Source: Gnetum montanum
Lineage: Eukaryota; Streptophyta; Gnetopsida; Gnetales; Gnetaceae
NCBI GenBank assembly: GCA_015680685.1
Contig: MNCI01009443.1
Location: 31,994 to 95,993 of the forward strand
DNA length: 64,000 nucleotides
Reading direction: 5' to 3'
Positions 11,976 through 21,774 of the stretch are shown here, piece by piece. The position numbers were made by a program, and so were the translations under genes. The notes beneath the pieces were generated by a model that was not told the DNA's origin, did not search any database, and saw nothing but the letters and a program-made list of their open reading frames with translations. Positions within the stretch are counted from its first letter, which is position 1, and each line of letters starts with the position of its first letter.

Positions 11976-12403
11976 TTTCCGCATTGGTAGTTTTACATTT
12001 TCTTTTTAGCAGTTTCATGTCTCATATCGACAATTTTACATTTTTCCTTTTAGCAGCTCTGCATCTCCATGCCATAGCGGTATGCCATGACTTTAAACTA
12101 GCAAAATTTCAATATTTACATTATACTTTGCTAGTTACATCTCATCATTGCTTTGCAAGTTCTCCTTATACACGATTACTACAAACATGTGCCTCTTAAC
12201 CAAGCTTTCATCTCATTTGGACAGGTTGAGAAAAAAATGGAAATCCATCGTGATCTCTCCACGCCTTTAGCTTTAGTAGGTCCACATAGCAAGCTCGCAA
12301 GACAATTGAATCCCGACCTGATCAATTGGGGGTCAGCCACAGTTAGCACCGTAGCATCTTTAGAAACATCCCCAGACTAGCCTAAGCATCTAGTCTAAAC
12401 TCT

Positions 12404-14625
12404 AGATTTGGAGGCCGGGGATGTAACTGAGGACCCTCTCATCGAGACGCCTATGACCATGTCCAAGGGGGAAGTAGAAACATTGAAACTTAGCTCCCTC
12501 CTAGATGCTCAGATGCATAAAAACGTAACCAAAATTCTGCAAGATAATATCAAATTCTTCGCATGGTCATACAGTGACATGCCGAGTTTAGATCCGAGGC
12601 TGATATAGCACAACATCGTTCTAGACCCGTGCATGAAGGCAGTTAAGCAAAAATATCGTAAGGTTAAACCAAAAATTGCACTAGCCATGAGAGATGAAAT
12701 CACCAAGCTATACCAAGCNCTCGTAAGGTTAAACCAAAAATTGCACTAGCCATGAGAGATGAAATCCCCAAGCTATACCAAGCTGGTTTCATCCGCACAA
12801 TTGATTACTCGAAATGGGTGTCCAACCTCATCATAGTTTTCAAGAAAACAGGAGGAATACGAATCTGTATAGACTTCCAGGATCTGAATAAAGCAATGAT
12901 CAAGGATGATTTCCCACTTCCAAGCATCAATCAACTCATCAATACTACGGCCGGTCATGCCCTGCTATCCTTCATGGATGGCTTCTCTGGCTACAACCAA
13001 ATTCGCATCAACCCGAAGCATCAGCTAACAACAACCTTCATGACCCCATGGGGTACCTTCTATTACACCATGATGCCTTTTGGGCTCAAGAACGCCGAGG
13101 CAACCTACCAACGAGCCATGACTTACATCTTCAGTGATTACATCCTAGAAACGTTAAACGACTATATGGATGATATAGCAATCAAGTTCAAGGAGGTAGC
13201 TGATCACCCACGTGATCTAGAGGTAGTCCTTAAGTGTTGCCAAATTCATGATCTATGCCTTAATCCCAAGAAGTACGTCTTTGGGGTGAGAATCGGATGC
13301 ATATTAGGATTCATAGTATCAAAGGCCAAAATACGGGTGGACCTTGACAAAGTCAAGGCCATCATCAACCTGACACCTCCTACAAACCTCAAAGAGCTAC
13401 ATGGGTTGCAAGGTAGGGTACAGTTCATTCAAACATTTATAGCAAAGTTGACTGACAAGTTACACCCCATGCAACATCTTCTAAAGAAAGGGGTTAACTT
13501 CGAGTGGACAACCCAGTGTCAACAAGCCTTCAATCACTTGAAGGGAGAGCTTTTGCACCTTCCAACTGTGCATCTACCACAAAGGGATAAGTCTTTCTTC
13601 ATCTACCTTGCTACCTCTGACACATCTATCGCAGCACTACTATGTCAGAAATGAGACGATGGATCTAAGATACTAGTGTATTATCTGAGTCATGCATTAA
13701 TAGCGTACGAGGCGAAATACAACGAAGTGGAGAGGAATTTCCTTACCTTGGTATTCGCGTTAAAAAAGTGGAGGAACTACCTATTTTGCAGTATAATTAA
13801 CTTCATTTGCAAAAACAACATACCCCGAGCTATCACTAACAACCTGTATGAAAGTAGCAGGATATGGAAAGCAATAACTGCGAAGTTCAACCTACACTAT
13901 GTAAGCTAGTCATCGACTAAGGGTCAAGTCATAGCAACGCAACTTACGACCTCACCCATCGACAACCATGCAACCATAGATCCCGAATTCCTAGAAGAGC
14001 ATGTTGGCACTATCAACATCGTCCCATCTCACCTGGAAGCTACTTTACACTTTGATGATGCCTCAACTACGCGAGGAGGTAGTGCAGCTACCATCATTAC
14101 ATTTCCCTCTAGGGAAATACACCCGTTTGCGTATCATTTTGCGTTCCCCTACACCAACAACGTGACAAAGTATGAGGGACTACTTAGAGGCCTCTTAGCT
14201 ACCCAAACACTATGCATAAAACACCTGGCGATTCGTGGGGATTCACAATTAGTTGTGAGTCAGACCACCGAGGTCTATGCCTGCAAAACTACGCACTTAC
14301 AACCCTACTATGACCTGGAAAAAAGCATGCTTAAGCAATTTGCAACCACAGATGTGCAACACATGCCATGCAATTGAGAACACCGTGGCAGATGCCTTAG
14401 CCACCCTTATACTAAACATTCCACCACACTTGTTTGCAAGTCTGCCAACTTCGATTGTTGAATGTACTAAGCCTATCACTCAGGTGAGACACGTGGCCTC
14501 TGTTAGTGCTACGGATACCCTAGAGTGGTACGCCAACATTAAAGCCTACATACAACAGAGCAAACCCCCATGCAGACTGACATCTGTCCAAAGAGATGTG
14601 ATTCGTAAGCACGCCCAGCAATAAA
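12404..14625 (+). pseudogene. RT and dual RNase H of element A
   Basis: RT and RNase H copy the element's RNA into DNA. A pre-RT block (FFAWSYSDMPSLDP, 12555-12600) is followed by RT at 12752-13400 with the catalytic YMDD at 13163-13174 and MPFGLKNAEATYQRAM before it. The first RNase H follows (FEWTTQCQQAFNHLK; then LSHALIAYEAKYNEVER at 13680-13735). A second RNase H lies at about 14030-14410, marked by HFDDAS, TNNVTKYEGLLRGL and RGDSQLVVSQ, and ends in a frameshift before NTVADALATL. This second domain is the mark of Tat elements. The RT frame 12752-13654 is open for 300 codons, the longest in the window. A 62-base direct duplication around the N at 12719 breaks its entry. Confidence 0.85.
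12657..12783 (+). other. Assembly join: 62-base direct duplication around N
   Basis: Positions 12657-12718 and 12722-12783 are the same 62 bases with one mismatch, separated by an N at 12719 and two bases. The repeated part encodes the start of RT (ALAMRDEI.KLYQA). This looks like two contig ends joined without merging their overlap. Confidence 0.85.
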
Positions 14626-15767
14626 CGCTCATGGGAAATAACACCATGTGTCGACCCTTCTATGATGGGATATTGCTAGCATGCGTGAGTGGGGAGCAAG
14701 TGCAGAAGGTAGTTAATGAAGTGCATGAGGGACTGTGTGGCAGACACATAGCACCTAGGGCTATGGCTACAAAAATTAGATGCCTAGGGTACTATTGGCC
14801 CCACATGGAGCATGACTGCTTGTCAAAAGTCAAGACGTGTGACACGTGCTAGAGATACACAAATCTCATACACGTTTCACCTATAGACCTACATCCAACG
14901 CAAATCACATGGCCTTTCCAATGATGGGGACTAGACCTCATAGAACCTATCATGCCTAAGTCCTCCGCAGGGCATAGCTTCATTAACACCGCCACTGAGT
15001 ATTTTACTAAGTGGGTGGAAGCTATCCCCCTGAGGAAGACGACATCTTAGTAGATCTACCACTTCATCTTGGACAACATCGTGACAAGGTTTGGGCTTCC
15101 AATGACTATTGTCACTGACAATGGACCATAATTCAGTAGTATAGAAACCTAAACCTTCTGCAGCAATCTAGGCATCAGGTAATCATTCTCCTCCCCATAT
15201 TACCCATAGGCAAATGAACAGGCGGAGGCTACAAATAAGTCCATCATTAACTTGCTAAAGTGGATGCTTGGCAATAGCAAGAGGCGGTGGCACGAGCGAA
15301 TCCTCTACGTTCTATAGGTCTACAAGATGACGTGCAAAACCACAACAAGTAAGACCCCTTACAGTCTTGTTTATGGATCTGAAGCTGTGTTGCCTCTTAA
15401 TTTGTAGGTACCATCACTCTAAATGATCCTCTCAGATGTCGTGAGTGAAGCCCAAAACATCAAGTCGCAGATCATCACCCTTGACTCAATAGAGGAGGAG
15501 CGCGCGTAGACGCTAAGCTGCCTAGAGCACTACCAAAGCAAGCAACAACAAAAGCACCATGCAAACTCACATCAATGGCCAATACAGAAGGGAGACCTCA
15601 TCCTCAAAGCTGTCCATGAGCATGTGAGCAAATTCTCAGCCAACTGGGAAGGCCCTTATATGGTCACTAAAGCCTTCGGGAATGGAGCCCTTAAGCTGGC
15701 GAACATGGATGGCAATGAGTTTGCCAACTCGGTGAATCATTTGCACCTTAAGCCGTACTACATCTGA
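14580..15767 (+). pseudogene. Integrase of element A, many in-frame stops
   Basis: Integrase would insert the cDNA into the host genome. The zinc-binding region is visible at 14631-14851 (VHEGLCGRHIAPRAMATKIR, GYYWPHMEHDC, KTCDTC). The catalytic core follows, with INTATEYFTKWVEAI, FGLPMTIVTDNGP and the YYP.ANEQAEATN block. The C-terminal end is clear: ANWEGPYMV, LKLANMDGNEF and VNHLHLKPYYI before TGA at 15765. At least ten stops interrupt the frame, most of them TAG or TAA where the family has Gln, including the Gln of the NGPQF and YYPQANGQ motifs. That pattern fits cytosine deamination of CAG and CAA. Confidence 0.8.
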
Positions 15768-15782
15768 AGCATGAAGACATCA

Positions 15783-16030
15783 AGCAGCATCTGCTACAAC
15801 ATTAAACTGTCAACGATAAGCAGCATCCGCTACGACATTAAATTGACAACGACAAGTAGCATCCGCTACGACGTTAAACTAGCAGCGACCATCCACTATG
15901 ACTATAAACTGGCACAGCTAGTCCGCTATGACGTTAAACTGGCATGTACAATCTGCTAGAACCTTAAACTAGCATAGCAATCTACTGGACCCTAACCCAG
16001 CACATGGCCTACCAGGATCTTAAACTGGGT
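15783..16030 (+). repeat. Degenerate CCGCTACGACGTTAAACTAGCA repeat (array 3)
   Basis: About seven units spaced mostly 36-40 bases apart directly follow the integrase. The core (T)TAAACT(A/G)GCA matches arrays 1 and 2. The frame from the ATG at 15771 to 15959 reads through the repeats, giving a repeated SIRYDVKL-type peptide; with units near 36 bases this could be chance. Confidence 0.75.
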
Positions 16031-16945
16031 TCGCGTCATGTCCCTAGCATGCATCTACGCCAAGTACACATCGAACAAGCATGCACAGTGCCGACATGGG
16101 AGTGGGACATCGCAGCTCTAGAACACAGTTCACAATGTAGTGGGAACATGATCTGGAACGTATGCGATGCCACCACCTTTGGCATTGTGCTGATCCTCTG
16201 AAGATATTGTATGACATCGCACTAGCCCTCCTAACCTACCGTCTTCATGGTCCATCGCCCTGACGATAGTTCCTTAGCCAGTGCCCGCCGCTGGAGTTCC
16301 AATAGTATTGTGGTCCATTCACAATATTGTTACCCTCCAGCCCCCTACCGATGCCTGGGCTCGCACGACGTTTAGCTATGTGGTAGATAATCCCATAGCT
16401 GAACTAAGAATGCATGCCTTTGGTAGGGATTCCAGAGCATCTGTATTCATAGCAGCTCCTAGCTCCTTCGAGGCCAGTTCCTCCACGACGATGTTGCTAA
16501 GGCCGCTGCTATCCTTCCTACTTTAGACACCGTACACTAGCATAGATGTCCAAGAGCTTCGACAATGTCTGCAGCAAGCAAGACCTTTGCCCTCACTTCG
16601 CATCATGGCTGTTTCGCTCTCCATCGTGCTTACAGGGTGCGGCAGAGACTACGTCTTGCCACAACAGCCAATGCTAGGGTGTCGCAAAGTGAGTGCCTCG
16701 ACTAGCTTGGCTACTTTAGAGTGCAAGGTCTATGACGTGCGTAACACAGCTCACTGCATGAGAAGCATCTGTAGGTAGGTCAAAACCCCACCTGGATGTA
16801 ACACAGCTCATCCTGGGAAAGGAACACCTATCCTACAAGAGGTCAAAGGCCAGCGAAAATAAAGATGAAAATGTGAATAACTCCCTCATAAGCACTCCAA
16901 TGAGGGACTCTGCTAAACCTCATCTTTACCCTTTTCCTGAACCTC
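16031..16945. other. Tail of element A without recognisable content
   Basis: Mixed sequence between array 3 and the minus-strand RT of B1. No LTR end, polypurine tract or domain was recognised. It presumably holds 3' internal sequence of element A, with the rest and the 3' LTR deleted. A direct repeat of AACACAGCTCA at 16743 and 16801 is the only local structure noted. Confidence 0.4.
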
Positions 16946-16957
16946 CTTCCTACATTT

Positions 16958-17125
16958 AGAAATTAATGCAGACTCACCGTTTGCCCCCCTTCTTTGGAAC
17001 AATCACTAAAGGACTAACCCATTCACTATCTATAATAGGATAGATGAATCTTGCCTTTAGTAATGTGTCTAACTCCTACTTGACTAGTTCTTTTAGTTTA
17101 GGATTAAGCCTTCTTTAGGGTTGGC
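16958..17125 (-). pseudogene. RT N-terminal remnant of copy B1
   Basis: The minus strand reads LKELVK, a stop, then ELDTLLKARFIYPIIDSEWVS and PLVIVPKKGGKR, the conserved entry to Gypsy RT. The similarity fades near 16950, at the join with element A. The catalytic part is missing. Confidence 0.7.
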
Positions 17126-17639
17126 ATCATGGTTTAACTACAGAATTAGTATATATCTGATGTTAACAAATTCTTGGATCAATTCCCATGATCTCATCAT
17201 AAGAGCATGCAAATGTTGGGGGTCATCTATTAACTACTTCCAACAACTTCTTCTTTTGTTCTTCCTTGAAGTTAGTGTTGATTATTATCAACTTCTTATT
17301 ATTTAAGAAATCATATTCTAATGTTGATGGTAGAGCCTTTAATTCCAATGGTTCTGGCTCCATAGTGTCTAGGATCTCTAATTGTCCCCTAGTTTGTTTC
17401 TTCTTCTTGACTTATTTGTGGGGGTAGGAGTGGCTTTTCCTTAATTTCTCTAGCTTATCAGCTTCTTCTACATAGGCACTAACAATATGATCTACTTGTT
17501 CCATGTACTTGTTGGATTCAGTTTCTTCATCTGTGATTAGCCACTTGGTCCTTTCTTACTATGTGGCTACTGCATATAAACATTTTTGCATACATATTTC
17601 CTCTATACATTTATTGCATGCCTTAGTATCTTTCTATTT

Positions 17640-18060
17640 AACTACTGATATTCTTTGCATGTAGTTGCATCTATTATCATTTTATGCAATACATGAAACT
17701 CTTCATCTTTGAATGATACCAACTTCATCTTCCTTGGATATTTCCAAGGATAAGTCTTGAATACCAAGCTTAGCATTAATAATGATACGACAAGCCCTTC
17801 CCATTATGATTGGGAACTCTCCCTTATTCTTACCTACATGAATAACCATAAAATCTATAGGGTAGGACTAGCCACTAATGGTGGTGATCACATCATCCAC
17901 TTGTCCTAGTGGAACTATGATCGACTGGTCTACAAGCTCTAACCAAATGTTACTCTTCTTCAATAATGGTAGATTCTAGGCCTTATACATGTTTTGTAAA
18001 ATCAAATTCACTCCTGACCTAGAATCAAGTAGAGCCTTGCATGGTTTCTACCCTACTACT
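17640..18060 (-). pseudogene. Aspartic protease of copy B1
   Basis: The minus strand reads CKALLDSRSGVNLI near 18050-18005, where copy B3 has KTLLDSGSEVNLIS. The catalytic DSG has become DSR by a single base change, which would inactivate the enzyme. SYPIDFMVIHV and GEFPIMMGRA follow leftwards, matching the end of the B3 protease domain. The frame holds further stops. Confidence 0.6.
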
Positions 18061-20257
18061 TAAAGGTAAACTAAGGGGCTTCCTAGATCTATTTGCTTTT
18101 ATGGAAGTGCTCCTACCTTTATCCAATAAGTGATGGTTTGGGTAAGGATGATAGTTATAATATTTGAGGTTGATGAAGATGGAAGCTTGTGGCTTTGAGA
18201 AGGATTTGATGTAGATGAGGGAGGAGTATAGGTAATCCCCATCCTTCGAATCTTCTCAAGACTCGTTTGGAAGAATAGTCATTTCTTGGATTGTGGTTCA
18301 CATGTGATCACTTTCTCTACATGTTAAACACCCTCATTGCACTTTTCTATTGCAATTGAGATAGAAGTTCCCCTTGTATGACAAGAGGTGGCACTAGTGG
18401 TAAAGGATTTGGATGTTGGTTTGAAGAACCAACTACTAATCGATGCATATATGAGTTTGGATCTATCCTTGGCAATGCTAGTCTATGGTATTCAATTGGA
18501 TAGTATTGTGGAGTTTGAAAAATAGCATTACCAAGAGAGATTGAACATTGCACAAAGTATCCATATGGATTTGGTTGTCTATATGGATATTGTTGGCATG
18601 GTTGTGGCATGGCCCACAATTAGGGTTGTTGCCACTACTAATAGTACTACTCTTATGGTTGTGGTAAACCTCCATTGGAATCGTACATGGGTTGAAAGTT
18701 TTGCCTGTAGTTACCTTGAGGGTAAGGTAACCTTTTGGGCATATGTTTCTTGATAAATCTAGGGTTAAGTGCATACACCCCTATTTCTTGTAAGTGTACC
18801 ATTACTAGACAACATTTCTTGGGATGTTCATATTGGCCTATGGCACATCCTTCCTCATCTTTGGAGCTTGTGTTTGAACCCTCAGCCACTAAAGCGACTT
18901 TACCTTTTCATCCAAAATCTCCCTTCTTTTTCGTATCCTTTCCTTTACCAAAGGCTTGCTCTATTCACTTCTCCATAATCTTCAAGGTTGTTGTACATCT
19001 CTCATCAATTGAGTTCCATATCTTCACTACCTATGCTACTATATCAGTGAAATATTTCTAGATAGGTAAACTTTTCTTCTAAATTGCCTGATCCAAGGTC
19101 TCTTCTTCTTATGTGTCATAAACTCTCGCATCCCTTTTTCTAATAAATGGATCTCTGTTATATTCTTTTGCTAATTCTCTTTTCCTTAACTTGTCTTCCT
19201 TCTTTGTCACTTGGTTAATCAGTCCATGTATTCGATGGGCAGTCATTTCGGATAATCAGCCTTGCACATAAACCCTAAGGGTCTCTCTGGTCTTGTTCCA
19301 TAACCCATCAATAATGTGCCTTAGCTATTCCTGTTGAGAGAATCCATGGCCTAGGCATCTATACAATAGTGAATAATACCTACCCATTATTGCATCAAGG
19401 GATTCATGGATCCCCTGCTTCCATCCTTAGATCTATTTCCTTAGATTGAACACCCGTGAATAAGTTTGATATTTGTCATTGAAGATCTCCAACATGGTAT
19501 TCCATCTCTTGATTAATTATAATTCAAGTGATTTGTACCAACTCTCAGCTTCTTTCACAAGTGTTTATGGGAACAACTTCAATTTTTGCCAATTACTTTC
19601 AATATTTTTTAGGATGTAGGCATCATGGAATATTTGGAGGAGGTATCAAAGATCAACATTATAACCATCCTCAAATCTATGCATGTTATTCATGTCAAGC
19701 CATTTGATATGATTATCCCTTACATGTCTGGTTTGTATATGTACAGCTTACTGGATATTAATCATACTGTGGATTGTCATTAGGGGTTCATCATCATGAT
19801 CAGGTTCGTGAGTTCTATTGTAATGGCATCTCATTCTCTGCTCATACCTTTTTTAATCCTCTCTTCGATCCCTACATTTTCTTTGTTCATATTCTTCATC
19901 TTCTTCATCAGAGTTCCTTAGACAACAATCATGATGATAATGAGTCCTTCTTTCCTCCTTATCATGATCTCAGTACCTTTATCTCCTCCTATGAGAGCCC
20001 ACTAATGATTGTAAATATGTAGATGAGGTAGTAGGAGAATGATGTTAACTTATCCTCCTTTGATGACTCTAGTACTCCTTCTTGTGGGATTTAGTAGAAA
20101 CTCTTGGCCTTGAGTCCTACTTATTCTTTAAGTTTGTTGCCTCCCTTCTAGGTGGTTTTGCTAAAGTCGAATGTAATTGAACTTTGATAGGTTTCTCAAG
20201 TTGAATGATTAGTGGTTGAGAATAGGCCTCATAATTCTAGTGGAGTTTTTTAGCTAT

Positions 20258-21196
20258 TGATGAGACGCGTTTTGCATAGGTCGTGATATCGCGTACGCGA
20301 TATCATGTCCGCCACGATATCACATCCCCCGCGATATCGCATATGCGATATCACGTCTTCCCCTGCGATATCGTGTACGTGATATCACAACCCGCTGCCA
20401 TATCTATAAATAAGAGGTGGCTCTCCCTTGTTTAGGATCCCAATTTTAGAGTAGCGAAGCTCTAGTAGTTTGATCCCTCCATAGTTAGATTTTTTCCTGT
20501 GTCTGCTCGCAGTGTGGTGAATGTAATTGTACGGTGTCTTTATTCGAGTGTGTCGTACTTGGACATGCACATGACCGGCAATAAAGATCAAGATTACTTC
20601 ATCATTGCAACATTCACTTTGTTATTTATTTATTTGTTATTTATTTAATGTTATGTACTGTTTTCTCTCTCTCACCCTTAAACTCCTAGAATGCGGAATG
20701 AGTACGACTTGATTATGAGCATTTAAGTGTGACTACTTGGTAGCCCAGTGGTGTAGCTAGGATCTACGCTTGGTAACCTAGTGGCGTATTTGGGATCTAC
20801 ACTTGGTAATCCCAATGGCGTACCTAGGATCTATGCTTGGTAGTCCTAGTGGTAGTCGTGCACGAAGTCCAAGATGTGTACGGTTGATCAAGGATTCGGT
20901 TGCTCGTCGCACTTAGGCTAAATTATATTTTCTTACCCTTTTCCTCCTAGCTTAGTTTAGTTAATATTATTTTCCACTACCTTTAGGAGTAGCATATATT
21001 AGGACACATCATACACCTCATCTCGACTAAACCATACGTGAAAAATGCAATACTAGTCCAAGTGGGAAGACAACGAACTGTGACCTAAGGATAACTGTCT
21101 AGGTGCCACAACTAGTCCATCTGCGAAGTTCGACCAGATCGTGCGTGCGATGCTCATTTCATATGGTTGAGTGTAGGGGTACCTCACCACTCATCA
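20258..21196 (+). repeat. Family-B solo LTR with target duplication
   Basis: It starts TGATGAGACG and ends CACTCATCA, 939 bases. The flanks are GCTAT (20253-20257) and GCTAC (21197-21201), a 5-base duplication with one mismatch. No internal element remains, so this is a solo LTR left by LTR-LTR recombination. It lies inside the gag of B1 in the opposite orientation. TATAAATA stands at 20405-20412. The 3' half shares the family signature ending in GTAGGGGTACCTC near the TCATCA end. Confidence 0.85.
20285..20386 (+). repeat. Three GATATC palindromes upstream of the LTR TATA box
   Basis: GATATCGCGTACGCGATATC at 20285-20304 and GATATCGCATATGCGATATC at 20333-20352 are perfect 20-base palindromes. 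A third, at 20367-20386, has two mismatched pairs. A lone GATATC core lies between the first two. All lie between the LTR start and the TATA box at 20405, a position suited to promoter elements. Confidence 0.9.
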
Positions 21197-21755
21197 GCTA
21201 CAAATGTATCTCCATCAAGCTCTTTTAAGATAATCAAAGGGTCGACCTACTTTTCTTTATTATGAACATGTTTGATCTCCATGGCAAGCTCTCTCTTTAC
21301 TTAATCCTCTATTCGCTAATAAGGTCTTGTCATATGTTTTTTCATATGATATCCATCAAGTGCATTACTTAAATTCATGCCCCTTAGAGCTATCTGAAGT
21401 ATGATGAATTTGAGCACTTTGGAGGTAGAACAATGTTACCTTGAAGATATCTCCACCTTAGTTGCTCATCTTGATAAAAGATGAAAGTAAAGTTGGGATA
21501 GTAAGGATCATGATGAGCATATGAAGTCCTTTCTTGCATTAGCATACTTCATTCTTTTTCATCGCTAATTTTTTCATTGCCCCTTTTTGTCTCTTTGGCA
21601 AGTGATGATGTATCTTTATTTGAAGTCATGTTATGGTTTAAGACATTTGGTTAAGTGTGCTTAATTTTAGAGTTATTAAAAGATTATGAATTTTAACTTT
21701 GAATTTCTGATACAATGAACTTTGTGAAATCAATTGCTCAACATACATTGACTTA

Positions 21756-21773
21756 TCCTCGACAACGGTGCCA
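21756..21773 (-). promoter_or_regulatory. Primer-binding site of copy B1 (tRNA-Asp type)
   Basis: The minus strand reads TGGCACCGTTGTCGAGGA, one base from the LTR end. It differs from the complement of the plant tRNA-Asp 3' end at a few positions, and the same site type occurs in B2-B6. It shows that the LTR to its right is the 5' LTR of a minus-strand element. Confidence 0.75.
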
Positions 21774-21774
21774 A

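Larger units (their letters stand above)
858..16900 (+). mobile_element. Decayed Tat-type Ty3/Gypsy retrotransposon (element A), 3' LTR missing
   Basis: Order seen: 5' LTR (858-2539), tandem leader repeat, gag, aspartic protease, long spacer with a minus-strand extra ORF, RT with YMDD, RNase H, a second RNase H, and integrase ending at 15767. The second, archaeal-type RNase H after the first is a known mark of the Tat lineage (Ogre, Retand, Grande relatives). All frames are broken by stops, frameshifts and assembly joins, so the copy is dead. No 3' LTR is found: beyond the integrase come a degenerate repeat and about 900 unassigned bases, then the RT of minus-strand copy B1. I infer that A inserted in a family-B element and that its 3' end was later deleted. 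The right boundary is approximate. Confidence 0.8.
18100..21629 (-). pseudogene. gag of copy B1, interrupted by a solo LTR
   Basis: The start is the minus-strand ATG at 21629, downstream of the primer site. The C-terminal part contains a short zinc knuckle, CAIGQYEHPKKCC (18860-18800), like CEICQYNHPKRC of B3 but with the second Cys replaced by Gly. A Pro/Tyr/Gln-rich tail follows (PYRQPNPYG near 18590). The middle of gag is interrupted by the solo LTR at 20258-21196. Many stops and frame changes are present. Confidence 0.6.

Noticed and set aside
16281-16778. Two plus-strand frames of 81 and 63 codons after array 3
   Set aside because: No domain, no repeated counterpart and no start context; length is within chance for this less A/T-rich stretch.
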